Shown here: piece by piece, positions 26,249-34,543 of the stretch
How positions within the stretch are numbered: position 1 is the first letter of the stretch
How the letters are laid out: each line of letters begins with the position of its first letter
From: an uncultured Alteromonadaceae bacterium
GTDB taxonomy: Bacteria > Pseudomonadota > Gammaproteobacteria > Enterobacterales > Alteromonadaceae
Length of the DNA: 64,000 nucleotides
Direction: 5' to 3'
Assembly: GCA_938085045.1 (NCBI GenBank)
Contig: CALKGI010000028.1
Coordinates: 1 to 64,000 of the forward strand
Translations under genes and position numbers: made by a program
The notes under the pieces: generated by a model
The model's database searches: none
What the model was told of the DNA's origin: nothing
What the model saw: the letters and a program-made list of their open reading frames with translations, nothing else

Positions 26249-28870
26249 TTGACCCAAGCAACTGAGCAAATAACCGCCAACACCACAAAGCGGCTGGAAC
26301 ATAGAGTCCAGCGGCTTGAAGATTTGGTGGCGCGTTATAAATACGCCAAGTCAGTGCAAAGTGCTTTGTTGCAATTGTCTGAGCTGGCAAGCTCGGTGAC
26401 CGACATGACTGTGTTTTATTCTGCAATGCACGGTGTGGTTGGTCAGTTGTTGCATGCTGAAAACTTTTATGTGGTGTTAGTCGACTCACAAACACGTTCA
26501 TATTCTCCGGTTTATTTTTCTGATCAGGTCGATACCATTGATGTAAAGAAACTCAATAGCCAAGTGTTCGAAACTGGTCTCACGGGTTTTGTTTATCGTA
26601 GTGGCAAGCCTTTGTTGTGCGATCAGGCCAAGTTAGAGCAAATGGCACAACAAGATCTGGTGGCTATTCACGGTGTTATTGCTTCGCATTGGATGGGTGT
26701 GCCGCTTATTAGAGAACACCAACCGATTGGTGTAGTGGTAGCGCAAACATACGATAATACCCTTTACAGCGAATCAGATTTGGCGTTGCTTGAGTTTATT
26801 TCGTTACACTTAGTGACGGCGATAGACAGGGTTAAACAGCGCGATATGTTAGAGCAGGATATTTTTGACCGTACTCGGGAATTAAACCAGCTTAACCAAG
26901 ATTTACAATTGCAAATCAGCCAGCGACATCGCGCTGAAGAATTGCAAAGTGCACTGTTTACCATTTCACAAATCACCGCCACTGCGGTGTTGATGGATGA
27001 CTTTTACCAATCTATTCACGAAGTGCTTAAAACCCTGATTTATGCCGAAAACTGTTATATCGCCTTGCTGTCGGTAGATGGAAAAGAGCTGAGTTTTCCG
27101 TTTTATGCCGATGCAAAAAAGACTAAATCGAAACAACGCAAACTAGGCCGTGGTTTTACTGAGTATGTTATTAATAAAGGCGAAGCGTGTTTAATTAACC
27201 GCGAGCAAGCCCATGAATTGGTTAAACAAGGTGTGGTTTTTCGTCGTCATAAAGATCAGACGGGTTTTGCCGATGCCGCGACATCGTGGCTGGGCGCACC
27301 GCTGATCATCAATGACAAAGTCATTGGGGTGATCACGACTCAGGTTTATGAAGATGCGCATCAATACAGCGCAAAAGAGCTTGAGGTGTTGTGTTTTGTT
27401 TCGCATCATTTGGCTGTGGCGATTCACCGAAAATTGGCCGCCGATCAATTACACCGCTCTTACGATGAACTCGAAGACAAAATTCTGACCCGCACCCAAG
27501 AGCTTAGACAAACCAATTTATTTCTTAAGTTACAGGTTGAAGAGCGTAAAAAAGCCGAGAAAAAGCTCTACTTTGAAGCCAACCACGATGCCCTAACCGG
27601 TTTGCCAAACCGCAAAATGTTGCTGCAACGCTTAGAGCAGGCAATCATTCATAAAAAACGTCATAAAGCGCATAACTTTGGTGCACTGTTTATTGATCTC
27701 GACCGCTTTAAGATCATTAACGACACCATGGGCCACCATGTTGGTGACCTGTTTTTGATTGAGGTGAGCCTTCGCATTGCTGGGTGTATTCGCGATAACG
27801 ATATTTTGGCCCGCTTGGGTGGCGACGAATTTGTTATTTTGTTGGATATGATTCAAAGCATCGATGATGCCGAAGAGATTGCTCAGCGCATCATCAGTGC
27901 TGTCGGTTCGCCGTTTTATATCAATGAACAAGAAGTTTATTCTGGTGCCAGCATCGGCATTGCTGAATGTACGCAGGCATACCAAAGCGCCGACGAATTG
28001 TTACGTGATGCTGATGCTGCGATGTATCAGGCCAAAAACATGGGCCGGGGTCGATTCATTGTGTTTGATGAAACTATGCACCAGCAATTAATGGACGATT
28101 TGAATATCGATCAGGCGCTGCACCAAGCGGTTAAAGAACATTTGTTATTTCCGCAGTATATTGCGCTACACAATGTACATACTGGTGAGTTACTAGGCTT
28201 TGAGGTTGAAACCTGCTGGCATCACCCAGATTTGGGTGATGTAGAACAAGACTACTTTGCTGAGTTGGCAGAGTCGAACGGTTTAATTTCCACCATCGAT
28301 GAGCAAATTTTGACAGAAGTTTGCAAACAAATGCAAAGTGGTGGCAAGCTGTTTGATGCGGGTTTGGTTAGTGTGAATGTGTCGGCCACCCACTTAAGCC
28401 AAAGTAAGTCGCTTAATCAACTGCTGGATATTGTTAAACAATCAGACATTGAGCGCCATAAATTGTGCTTTGAGTTTAGTGAGCACAATTTACTGAAGCT
28501 CCAAGATGTTCAATTGAGCGCGTTAAAGCGAATCAAAAACACCGGTGTTAGTGTGGCTATTCAAGGTTTTGGTAGCGGGGTATCATCGCTGGGTTTACTT
28601 ACTCAAAATACCATCGATTATGTTAAAACCGACCGAGATTTTACCCGTAGCTTGCTTAAAAATGCAAAGAACAATACTTTACTCGACACTCTGATGACGC
28701 TGAGTTTGTCATTTAATTTCAAGGTGATACTTGAAGGCATCGATAACGAAGCGCTGCAACAGTTGGCGCAATCGCGTGAAGTCTTTATCGGCCAAGGTTC
28801 ATACTTTGAACGACTGGCTGAACTAGAGGCAAACAAGGCGCCGGTTATCCAACTGCATCAGTTTGCTTGA
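26249..28870 (+). CDS. GAF-GAF-GGDEF protein with degenerate EAL
   Basis: Large cyclic-di-GMP signalling protein, 873 residues, no TM segment. Coiled coil 14-35, GAF 1 about 45-195, coil, GAF 2 about 230-390, coil, GGDEF about 440-605 (NHDALTGLPNRKML, I-site RDND, intact GGDEF at 524-528), then an EAL-like domain 625-860. In the EAL part the signature reads GFEVETCW instead of EAL, FEFSEH replaces the E-x-TE motif and IQGFGSG replaces the DDFG motif, so metal ligands are missing and phosphodiesterase activity is unlikely. The best start is TTG 26249 (AGG 7 bases upstream); no in-frame ATG precedes it. Its end overlaps the convergent ATPase gene by 13 bases. Confidence 0.85.
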   Translation: MTQATEQITANTTKRLEHRVQRLEDLVARYKYAKSVQSALLQLSELASSVTDMTVFYSAMHGVVGQLLHAENFYVVLVDSQTRSYSPVYFSDQVDTIDVKKLNSQVFETGLTGFVYRSGKPLLCDQAKLEQMAQQDLVAIHGVIASHWMGVPLIREHQPIGVVVAQTYDNTLYSESDLALLEFISLHLVTAIDRVKQRDMLEQDIFDRTRELNQLNQDLQLQISQRHRAEELQSALFTISQITATAVLMDDFYQSIHEVLKTLIYAENCYIALLSVDGKELSFPFYADAKKTKSKQRKLGRGFTEYVINKGEACLINREQAHELVKQGVVFRRHKDQTGFADAATSWLGAPLIINDKVIGVITTQVYEDAHQYSAKELEVLCFVSHHLAVAIHRKLAADQLHRSYDELEDKILTRTQELRQTNLFLKLQVEERKKAEKKLYFEANHDALTGLPNRKMLLQRLEQAIIHKKRHKAHNFGALFIDLDRFKIINDTMGHHVGDLFLIEVSLRIAGCIRDNDILARLGGDEFVILLDMIQSIDDAEEIAQRIISAVGSPFYINEQEVYSGASIGIAECTQAYQSADELLRDADAAMYQAKNMGRGRFIVFDETMHQQLMDDLNIDQALHQAVKEHLLFPQYIALHNVHTGELLGFEVETCWHHPDLGDVEQDYFAELAESNGLISTIDEQILTEVCKQMQSGGKLFDAGLVSVNVSATHLSQSKSLNQLLDIVKQSDIERHKLCFEFSEHNLLKLQDVQLSALKRIKNTGVSVAIQGFGSGVSSLGLLTQNTIDYVKTDRDFTRSLLKNAKNNTLLDTLMTLSLSFNFKVILEGIDNEALQQLAQSREVFIGQGSYFERLAELEANKAPVIQLHQFA

Positions 28871-30216
28871 TCAGCCAATAACTCTTCTATATATTGCCGC
28901 GCGTAGTAAAGTGGCAACGTCTGTAATAACTCTTCTCTAAACCCGCCAACTTTAGCTGTGAATTTGTAAGCACAGATGGGTTGATATTTTTCGATATATC
29001 CTTTGAGGCTCTTGGCTTGAGTGCGCTTGCCGCTTTTTACTTCAATTGGAATGATTTTGCCATCGTAGCGTTTAAGCAAAAATTCGAGTTCTGCCATACG
29101 GCCGCTTTTCCACGAATAGGTGTGAGTTTGGCCTAGTGTTAAGACTTCGTTCTGGACAAAGTTTTCTGCCATATAACCTTTAAAATCAAAGTCTTGAAGT
29201 TTTATTTCACGATAACTGACTTCAAGCATATAGTGTAGTAAGCCAATGTCATGAAAAAACAGTTTAAAGCGATTTGGCGAAGCCAGCGTACTTAGTGGGT
29301 TGTGTGGTTTGCCTTCAATGGTAAAGTTTTTGGAAGCTAATCTCGCTTTGATTAAAAACTCGATTGGCCCCTGTAAGTCTTGGTAGCCATTTTTTTTGGG
29401 GATAACATGACGAAATTGATAACGGCTGACTGAGCCTTCTATTTCTTTAGTCAGTTGAAGAGGTATGTTTGTGAATACTTGTTCTATCTGCATTGCGGCG
29501 GTTTTACTGGTGGCGAATTTGCCGAAATCTCGGATGTAACCGTTAATTAGGTCTCTATGTACGCGGCGCACCTTGGTGGTTAGCGCATTTATTTTTGATT
29601 TGTCTCCTTTGACCCAAGTATCAACTGCTTTGGGCATTCCGCCGACAAAATAATAATCAAGCAATAGCTGCCACAGCTTACTGTGTACCACGTCGTTTCG
29701 AACACATGCTTCAAAGGCTTTGGTGAGGTGAGAATTGCCATGAGCAATCACAAACTCCGCAAAGCTCATAGGATATAAACGGTATTCTTGTATTTTGCCA
29801 ACCGGATAACGCCCAAGTAGACCAATATTAGACCCCGATGCGCACACGTAGATATCAGGCCTAAGTTCTTGAAAAAATTTAAGACTGTCGATGGCATTTT
29901 GACACTCACCAATTTCATCAAGCAAAAGTAGGTCGGTTTTTGGATTAAAATCAATACCAAGCGTTAATTGCATTTTGTCTAGAATGGTCTGAGGTTTTTT
30001 CGAACCTGCAAACCATTGAGCCAGCTCAGGCTCTGCCAGAAAATCGAGTTTGACCACTTGTTTAAAGTGAGTACCACCGAATAAATGCTCAAGCAAATAT
30101 GATTTGCCTACTTGACGGGCACCATCAAGCAACATCGGCATTCTGTCGGTGGAGGGTTGGTTTTTCCATTGGAGTAGTTGCGTTAGTATGGTTCTATACA
30201 TCGCGGAAGCTGACAA
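28858..30216 (-). CDS. DUF4143-type AAA ATPase
   Basis: ATPase of the AAA_14/DUF4143 family, 452 residues. Walker A GARQVGKS is at 32-39, Walker B LLLLDEIGEC near 96-104, and the sensor strand YVCASGSN follows. The C-terminal DUF4143 region contains AELEFLLKR and IIPIEVKSGK, the pattern of a PD-(D/E)xK nuclease-like fold. These proteins are widespread in mobile and accessory regions and have no settled function. The gene is headed by an array of five 33-bp iterons (30272-30431). Its 3' end intrudes 13 bases into the diguanylate cyclase gene, consistent with insertion next to a native gene. Confidence 0.82.
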   Translation of the reverse strand: MSASAMYRTILTQLLQWKNQPSTDRMPMLLDGARQVGKSYLLEHLFGGTHFKQVVKLDFLAEPELAQWFAGSKKPQTILDKMQLTLGIDFNPKTDLLLLDEIGECQNAIDSLKFFQELRPDIYVCASGSNIGLLGRYPVGKIQEYRLYPMSFAEFVIAHGNSHLTKAFEACVRNDVVHSKLWQLLLDYYFVGGMPKAVDTWVKGDKSKINALTTKVRRVHRDLINGYIRDFGKFATSKTAAMQIEQVFTNIPLQLTKEIEGSVSRYQFRHVIPKKNGYQDLQGPIEFLIKARLASKNFTIEGKPHNPLSTLASPNRFKLFFHDIGLLHYMLEVSYREIKLQDFDFKGYMAENFVQNEVLTLGQTHTYSWKSGRMAELEFLLKRYDGKIIPIEVKSGKRTQAKSLKGYIEKYQPICAYKFTAKVGGFREELLQTLPLYYARQYIEELLADQAN

Positions 30217-30271
30217 ACCAGTGAGTAATGATGTGTTAAGTGTAGGGTTTGTTCGGTGTCATATCAATCAA

Positions 30272-30431
30272 AAAACTAAAAAACGACATGACTTTTTTAA
30301 CTTAAACCCTAAAAAATGACATGACTTTTTGGGATTAAATCCTAAAAAATGACATGACTTTTTCGGGTTAAACCCTAAAAAATGACATGACTTTTTTGGG
30401 TTAAACCCTAAAAAATGACATGACTTTTGGG
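30272..30431 (-). repeat. Five 33-bp iterons upstream of the DUF4143 gene
   Basis: The word GACATGACTTTT recurs at 30285, 30318, 30351, 30384 and 30417, exactly 33 bases apart with no spacers. Inner units are near-identical (AAACCCTAAAAAATGACATG then ACTTTTTTGGGTT). Each unit is an imperfect dyad: A6 pairs with T6 around TGACATGAC, and GGGTTAAACCC palindromes form the junctions. The array ends 55 bases before the DUF4143 start, so it sits in that gene's promoter or leader. Confidence 0.9.
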
Positions 30432-30549
30432 TTTGTTGCAAATATAGATTAAGTCTTACGAGGCCCATCAGCGTTTGTTATTTCGCATAAAGCGTATATA
30501 CGAGTCTTTAAAGTATTGTGAAAAGTGAAAACGATGGAGCTCTGTTGTT

Positions 30550-31125
30550 CTACAACCCGGCTAAAAATGGCATCAACAACCCCGAATAAGACTCTTCAAC
30601 CGCCACTGTCATCTCAACATCATAGCCATAATTAACCTCAACTACTCGGCCGCTGTTTTGGCTTAACCAATGCCTCACTAATTGTTCTTTGGCAAAAGCG
30701 ACATGAATGGTTTTCTCTATCTCGCTAATGTGGGTTTGAATGGATAATTCGCTCATGACTTTTTCAGTGGCGCCGCTGTAAGCTCTGACTAGTCCGCCTG
30801 CGCCCAATTTTATACCGCCAAAATAACGAATGACAATCACCATAACATCGCCAACATCTTTGTGTTGTAGCACGTTTAATATCGGTTTACCGGCGGTGCC
30901 TGAGGGTTCGCCGTCATCCGACATGGCGGCATTGGTCGGTGATTTGGGGTTGCCGATTTTATATGCCCAGCAATGGTGACGGGCATCGGGGTATTCATCT
31001 TTGGCCTTTTGTAAAAATTTCATGGCTTGTTGACGGTCGGTTACTTCATCAGCCCACGCAATAAAGCGACTTTTTTTGATCTCTAATTCAAATTGGTGAA
31101 AATGCTTGGGTGTTGAATACGACAT
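30550..31125 (-). CDS. yigZ: YigZ/IMPACT-family protein
   Basis: Protein of 191 residues of the YigZ/IMPACT (UPF0029) family. The N-terminal domain shows KKSRFIAWADEV, DARHHCWAY, DDGEPSGTAGKPIL and IRYFGGIKLGAGGLVRAY, the family hallmark. A small C-terminal alpha/beta domain follows. In eukaryotes IMPACT modulates GCN2; the bacterial role is unclear. It begins 11 bases after the stop of the secreted protein gene on the same strand, so they form a unit. Confidence 0.9.
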   Translation of the reverse strand: MSYSTPKHFHQFELEIKKSRFIAWADEVTDRQQAMKFLQKAKDEYPDARHHCWAYKIGNPKSPTNAAMSDDGEPSGTAGKPILNVLQHKDVGDVMVIVIRYFGGIKLGAGGLVRAYSGATEKVMSELSIQTHISEIEKTIHVAFAKEQLVRHWLSQNSGRVVEVNYGYDVEMTVAVEESYSGLLMPFLAGL

Positions 31126-31136
31126 GGGCGGCTTTT

Positions 31137-31733
31137 CTAGTCCTTATAACCCCATGGCGCGAAGGGCGGGGTTATTGGTTGGGTCAAATCAAAGTCTACG
31201 CGAAACTCTCTCCCTTCACGGGTCATACGGTAGCTGAAGATTTTGGGGTAGATAAACATTTGCCATGTGTTGCCCATCGACTGTGGTATACCCTGTTTGA
31301 CAAATAGTTCTTTAGAGTACTGATCGGCCGGGAACGATTGAACTTGTGCCCAACCAGCGTCGAGTGTATGACCGCCATACATGGTTGACTCGGCATTGGT
31401 GCCATCTTTGTGGCGGTGATCATGCTTTAAAGAAAGGCCTGAGCCGGTTTTGGTGATGATCCAAGTTCTAGAGGCATCATCGCCAACATGAAAGGGAATT
31501 TGCAATTGGTTTGGCGCACACTTTCTGACATGCATGATTAGCTTTTTGTTTTTCCAGCCATCACCTGGCGCATTATCAACGCTGATTTTTCCTGCAAAGG
31601 CTTTGCCACAAAACAGGCTGATGTGTTCAAAAAAAGCATCATGAGTCGGGATTGAAACTAATGGGGCTTGCGCACTTGTTGCTGTGGTACTCGTCAAAAA
31701 GAAAAGTGCGCAGGTGATGAATAATCGTGTCAT
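31137..31733 (-). CDS. Secreted protein of unknown function
   Basis: About 198 residues from the ATG at 31733, chosen because it gives a compact signal peptide (MTRLFITCALFFLTSTTATSAQA); an ATG at 31763 adds 10 polar residues. The mature part is globular with two early cysteines (LFCGKAF and RKCAPN), and DDASRTWIITKTGSGLSLKH and HDHRHKDG in the middle. I do not recognise the family. Three TATAGGC repeats lie about 95-120 bases upstream. yigZ follows at 11 bases. Confidence 0.7.
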   Translation of the reverse strand: MTRLFITCALFFLTSTTATSAQAPLVSIPTHDAFFEHISLFCGKAFAGKISVDNAPGDGWKNKKLIMHVRKCAPNQLQIPFHVGDDASRTWIITKTGSGLSLKHDHRHKDGTNAESTMYGGHTLDAGWAQVQSFPADQYSKELFVKQGIPQSMGNTWQMFIYPKIFSYRMTREGREFRVDFDLTQPITPPFAPWGYKD

Positions 31734-31827
31734 TTGTTGGTCTCGTTTAGATTGGCTGTGCACATGCTAATAGCCGCCAAGCACTATAGAGGGAATTGAT
31801 TAAGACTGCAAACAGGCGAGCGTTGTT

Positions 31828-31857
31828 TATAGGCGATGTTATAGGCATGCTATAGGC
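31828..31857. repeat. Three TATAGGC direct repeats
   Basis: TATAGGC occurs at 31828, 31840 and 31851, spaced by 12 and 11 bases, about one helical turn. They lie in the 133-base gap between the histidine kinase stop and the secreted-protein gene, and could be stacked activator sites for the latter. Confidence 0.4.
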
Positions 31858-31866
31858 GTTGTAGAG

Positions 31867-33393
31867 TTACTCTTTGCTCATCGGCAACGTAATAATGAAT
31901 TCACTGCCAATACCGAGTTTGCTGTCGACGTTGATGGTGCCGTTCATTTTAAAGATCAAACTTCTGACGATAGACAGGCCTAGGCCTGTTCCTTCAATGC
32001 TATTATCTTGTGCGAAAGATAACCGATGTAACGGCTCGAATATTTTGCCTGTATCTTTACCAGCAATGCCAACCCCTGTGTCTTTGACCGTGATCATCAC
32101 TCTATTTTTCTCGAATATACCGGTTGTGATGGTAACGTTACCGTCGGTGTGATTGTATTTGATGGCATTGCTTAGCAGGTTGATTAACACCTGCCTTAAT
32201 CGATTGGCGTTGGCGTAAACACTCAAAGGAACTGAGCTTGTATCAATGGTGATATTCTTTTCGATAGCCAAGGTATGAACCATAGTGGTACTGGCGTTGA
32301 TGACTTTATTCAAGTCGAAGGTTTCTAATTCGATGGTGACATCGCTGCCGTTCATGACCACAATTGTCATAATGTCTTCAAACAACATTAACAGGTGTTC
32401 TCCGGCCTGAACGGTATGGTCGACCATTTGCCTTTGCGCTTCATATTGAGGCCCGTTGAGTTGTTGATGCAGTATCTGTGAACAGCCTAAAATGGCATTA
32501 AGTGGCGTGCGTAACTCGTGGTTTATTCTTGACAGAAATATAGATTTTGAACGGTTGGCAAGTTCAGCTTCTTCTTTGGCCATTTTTAAATCTAGGGTGC
32601 GTTTTTCTACTGTGTATTCGAGGTTGTTGTTTAGGTTGACGATTTTGTTTCTGGCATCTGCTAACTGATTGAGCATTGATGAAAAAGAATCTTGGAGTAC
32701 GGTTAATTCGTTTTTTCGCTTTGATTTTAGTTTGATGTCGAATTTGCCAAGGGTGTTAAAGTCGACTGATTGAATGGCATCGATAAGTTTGTTTAATGGG
32801 CGTAATAAAATGCGTCTGCCAACATAAAAAAATAAAACCCACAAGGCAATCGTTTTGACTATCGAATTGATGATCAGCAACATTACACCCATTTCTACTC
32901 GTTCTAAAACGGCCGACGAATCTGAATACACAGTGGCAACGCCTACTTCGCGTGCCTGGGAGCGAAATGTGTAGTTAATGGCAAAACTATAAGAGAAAAT
33001 CTCAGAAACATTAGATAAGTCAACATCGACAGGTTCGCCTAAATTATTGTAATGACGAATGGCACTATTTTGTTCTTTTATTACACCCATTGCTTTAAGC
33101 TGCTGGCCATCTTGTTCAATTTTAATTCCGGTGACAATAGGGATAGCCAACATGCCCTGAAGGGTTGATTGAATCTGTTCTTCATCAAGGTTCCATAATC
33201 CGACCGCCAATACCGGTTCGAATATCTTTTCATTGATGCCCAGTTCATTGTGAATTTGTGTTTTGGTGTGATTATATTCCAACAGAATTTGCGTGGTGGT
33301 GATAAAAATTGCGACCACGCAATATAGCGCAAACACAATTTTAATCAGCTGTGTGGCGATTGAATCTTTTTGTAAAAAGTGAGCGGTTTCCAT
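31867..33393 (-). CDS. Membrane histidine kinase paired with binding protein
   Basis: Sensor kinase of 508 residues. TM1 about 14-36, a periplasmic domain of about 120 residues, TM2 about 173-195 (LIINSIVKTIALWVLFFYV), HAMP (RRILLRPLNKLIDAI), a coiled coil, the H-box FLSRINHELRTPLNAILG, N-box LINLLSNAIKYN, and G boxes DTGVGI and GTGLGLSIV. There is no receiver domain and no response regulator nearby. It starts 11 bases after the stop of an OpuAC-like binding protein, suggesting that the binding protein presents a ligand to the kinase. Confidence 0.85.
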   Translation of the reverse strand: METAHFLQKDSIATQLIKIVFALYCVVAIFITTTQILLEYNHTKTQIHNELGINEKIFEPVLAVGLWNLDEEQIQSTLQGMLAIPIVTGIKIEQDGQQLKAMGVIKEQNSAIRHYNNLGEPVDVDLSNVSEIFSYSFAINYTFRSQAREVGVATVYSDSSAVLERVEMGVMLLIINSIVKTIALWVLFFYVGRRILLRPLNKLIDAIQSVDFNTLGKFDIKLKSKRKNELTVLQDSFSSMLNQLADARNKIVNLNNNLEYTVEKRTLDLKMAKEEAELANRSKSIFLSRINHELRTPLNAILGCSQILHQQLNGPQYEAQRQMVDHTVQAGEHLLMLFEDIMTIVVMNGSDVTIELETFDLNKVINASTTMVHTLAIEKNITIDTSSVPLSVYANANRLRQVLINLLSNAIKYNHTDGNVTITTGIFEKNRVMITVKDTGVGIAGKDTGKIFEPLHRLSFAQDNSIEGTGLGLSIVRSLIFKMNGTINVDSKLGIGSEFIITLPMSKE

Positions 33394-33404
33394 GTGTTAA
33401 ACTG

Positions 33405-34364
33405 CTATCCAGGTTTACAGGATTGGGGGATCCAGCTTTGCCAGATCTTCGGGTTTTCTGCAAGCCAGCGGTCGGTCGCATCTTGATAACTCATCTTTTC
33501 AAAATCAACCCAAGCCGCAACAGTTGAAATAATCTTACTACTGAAATTGATTTTTTGCAGGGTTTTAAATGCACATGGCCATTTTTTTTCCATACCCGCC
33601 CAAGCGGCTTTTTTTAACCAGCCATTTTTAGGGTTGCCGCAATCTTGATGGAAGCGAGGATTGACGCCCCATTCAGGATTAGTTTCGCACTGTGGGTCAT
33701 AGTCGGGGAACTCAATAAATTTGCCTTCATAAACGGCTTCAACCCAATTGGGCGTCCAGTTGAATAATACTATGGGTTGGTTTTTCTTCTTGGCATTTTC
33801 TAAGGCTACCCAGAGGTCTTGCGCTGTTGGTACCGCGTCTACCTTGAAATTGAGTCCTAAGGCTCTTATTCGAGCCGCTTCTGGCTTTTCCCAAGGTCCG
33901 GCGATGTAGCGCCCTGAATCGCCGCCTTTGTCTGTCGAAAATACACTTGCACAGTTTTTTAAGGCTCGCCAGTCGGGTAATCCAGGACAAAAATCTTCTA
34001 CGTAAAGTGGATACCACCAGTCTTCGCGTGTTTTGGCATCATGAGTGCCCGCATCGACGACTAATTTTGAAGCCACCATTCGCTCGAACATCTCAGACAT
34101 AGTGCCTTGCCAAACTTCAACCTGAACATGGTCTATACCGTGTTTCAATGCACCCCATTGTTGATTGGTGGTCGAAAAAGGATATTCAACGACGTAACCC
34201 ATACTGGTGAAAATTTTCCCCGTGACTTTGGCTAGAATAATTTGACTGGTCCAGTCGTTGATGATCACCCGGATGGGTTGTTGATCTTTATTGTTTTGTG
34301 CAAAAACCGGCATTTGATAGAGCAAGATTATTGCAACAAAGGCACTTTTAATACTAACGCTCAT
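33405..34364 (-). CDS. OpuAC-like periplasmic binding protein
   Basis: Solute-binding protein of the glycine betaine/choline type (OpuAC), 319 residues, with signal peptide (FVAIILLYQMPVFA, cleavage about residue 22). Features: IRVIINDWTSQIILAKV, a Trp-rich pocket (TREDWWYPLYV, FNWTPNW), VQVEVWQGTMSEMF and the C-terminal WLAENPKIWQSWIP. There are six cysteines, unusual for the family. No permease or ATPase gene is near; the next gene on the strand is a histidine kinase. A sensory role rather than uptake is inferred. Divergent from the PAS kinase at 34.5 kb. Confidence 0.8.
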   Translation of the reverse strand: MSVSIKSAFVAIILLYQMPVFAQNNKDQQPIRVIINDWTSQIILAKVTGKIFTSMGYVVEYPFSTTNQQWGALKHGIDHVQVEVWQGTMSEMFERMVASKLVVDAGTHDAKTREDWWYPLYVEDFCPGLPDWRALKNCASVFSTDKGGDSGRYIAGPWEKPEAARIRALGLNFKVDAVPTAQDLWVALENAKKKNQPIVLFNWTPNWVEAVYEGKFIEFPDYDPQCETNPEWGVNPRFHQDCGNPKNGWLKKAAWAGMEKKWPCAFKTLQKINFSSKIISTVAAWVDFEKMSYQDATDRWLAENPKIWQSWIPQSCKPG

Positions 34365-34543
34365 GAAATCACTTTAACACAGGGTTGTTTCTTATAAGTA
34401 TTGCAGGGAATTGAGTTATCGCAATTATTGGCTATCGTCCGGTGCATTGGTAAAGCCGAGGTTTTTAGCTAAACTCTTATGGATAAAATGTTCTATAATT
34501 CCATCCCTAATTAAGCCCAAAACAGTACTTAAAGGACCTTGTC

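Noticed and set aside
30272-30431. CRISPR-like array
   Set aside because: The repeats are contiguous without unique spacers, and no cas genes are near.
30268-30468. Minus-strand open frame of 66 codons with an 11-residue repeat (KKSCHFLGFNP)
   Set aside because: It only reads through the 33-bp iterons, whose length is divisible by three; there is no ribosome site.
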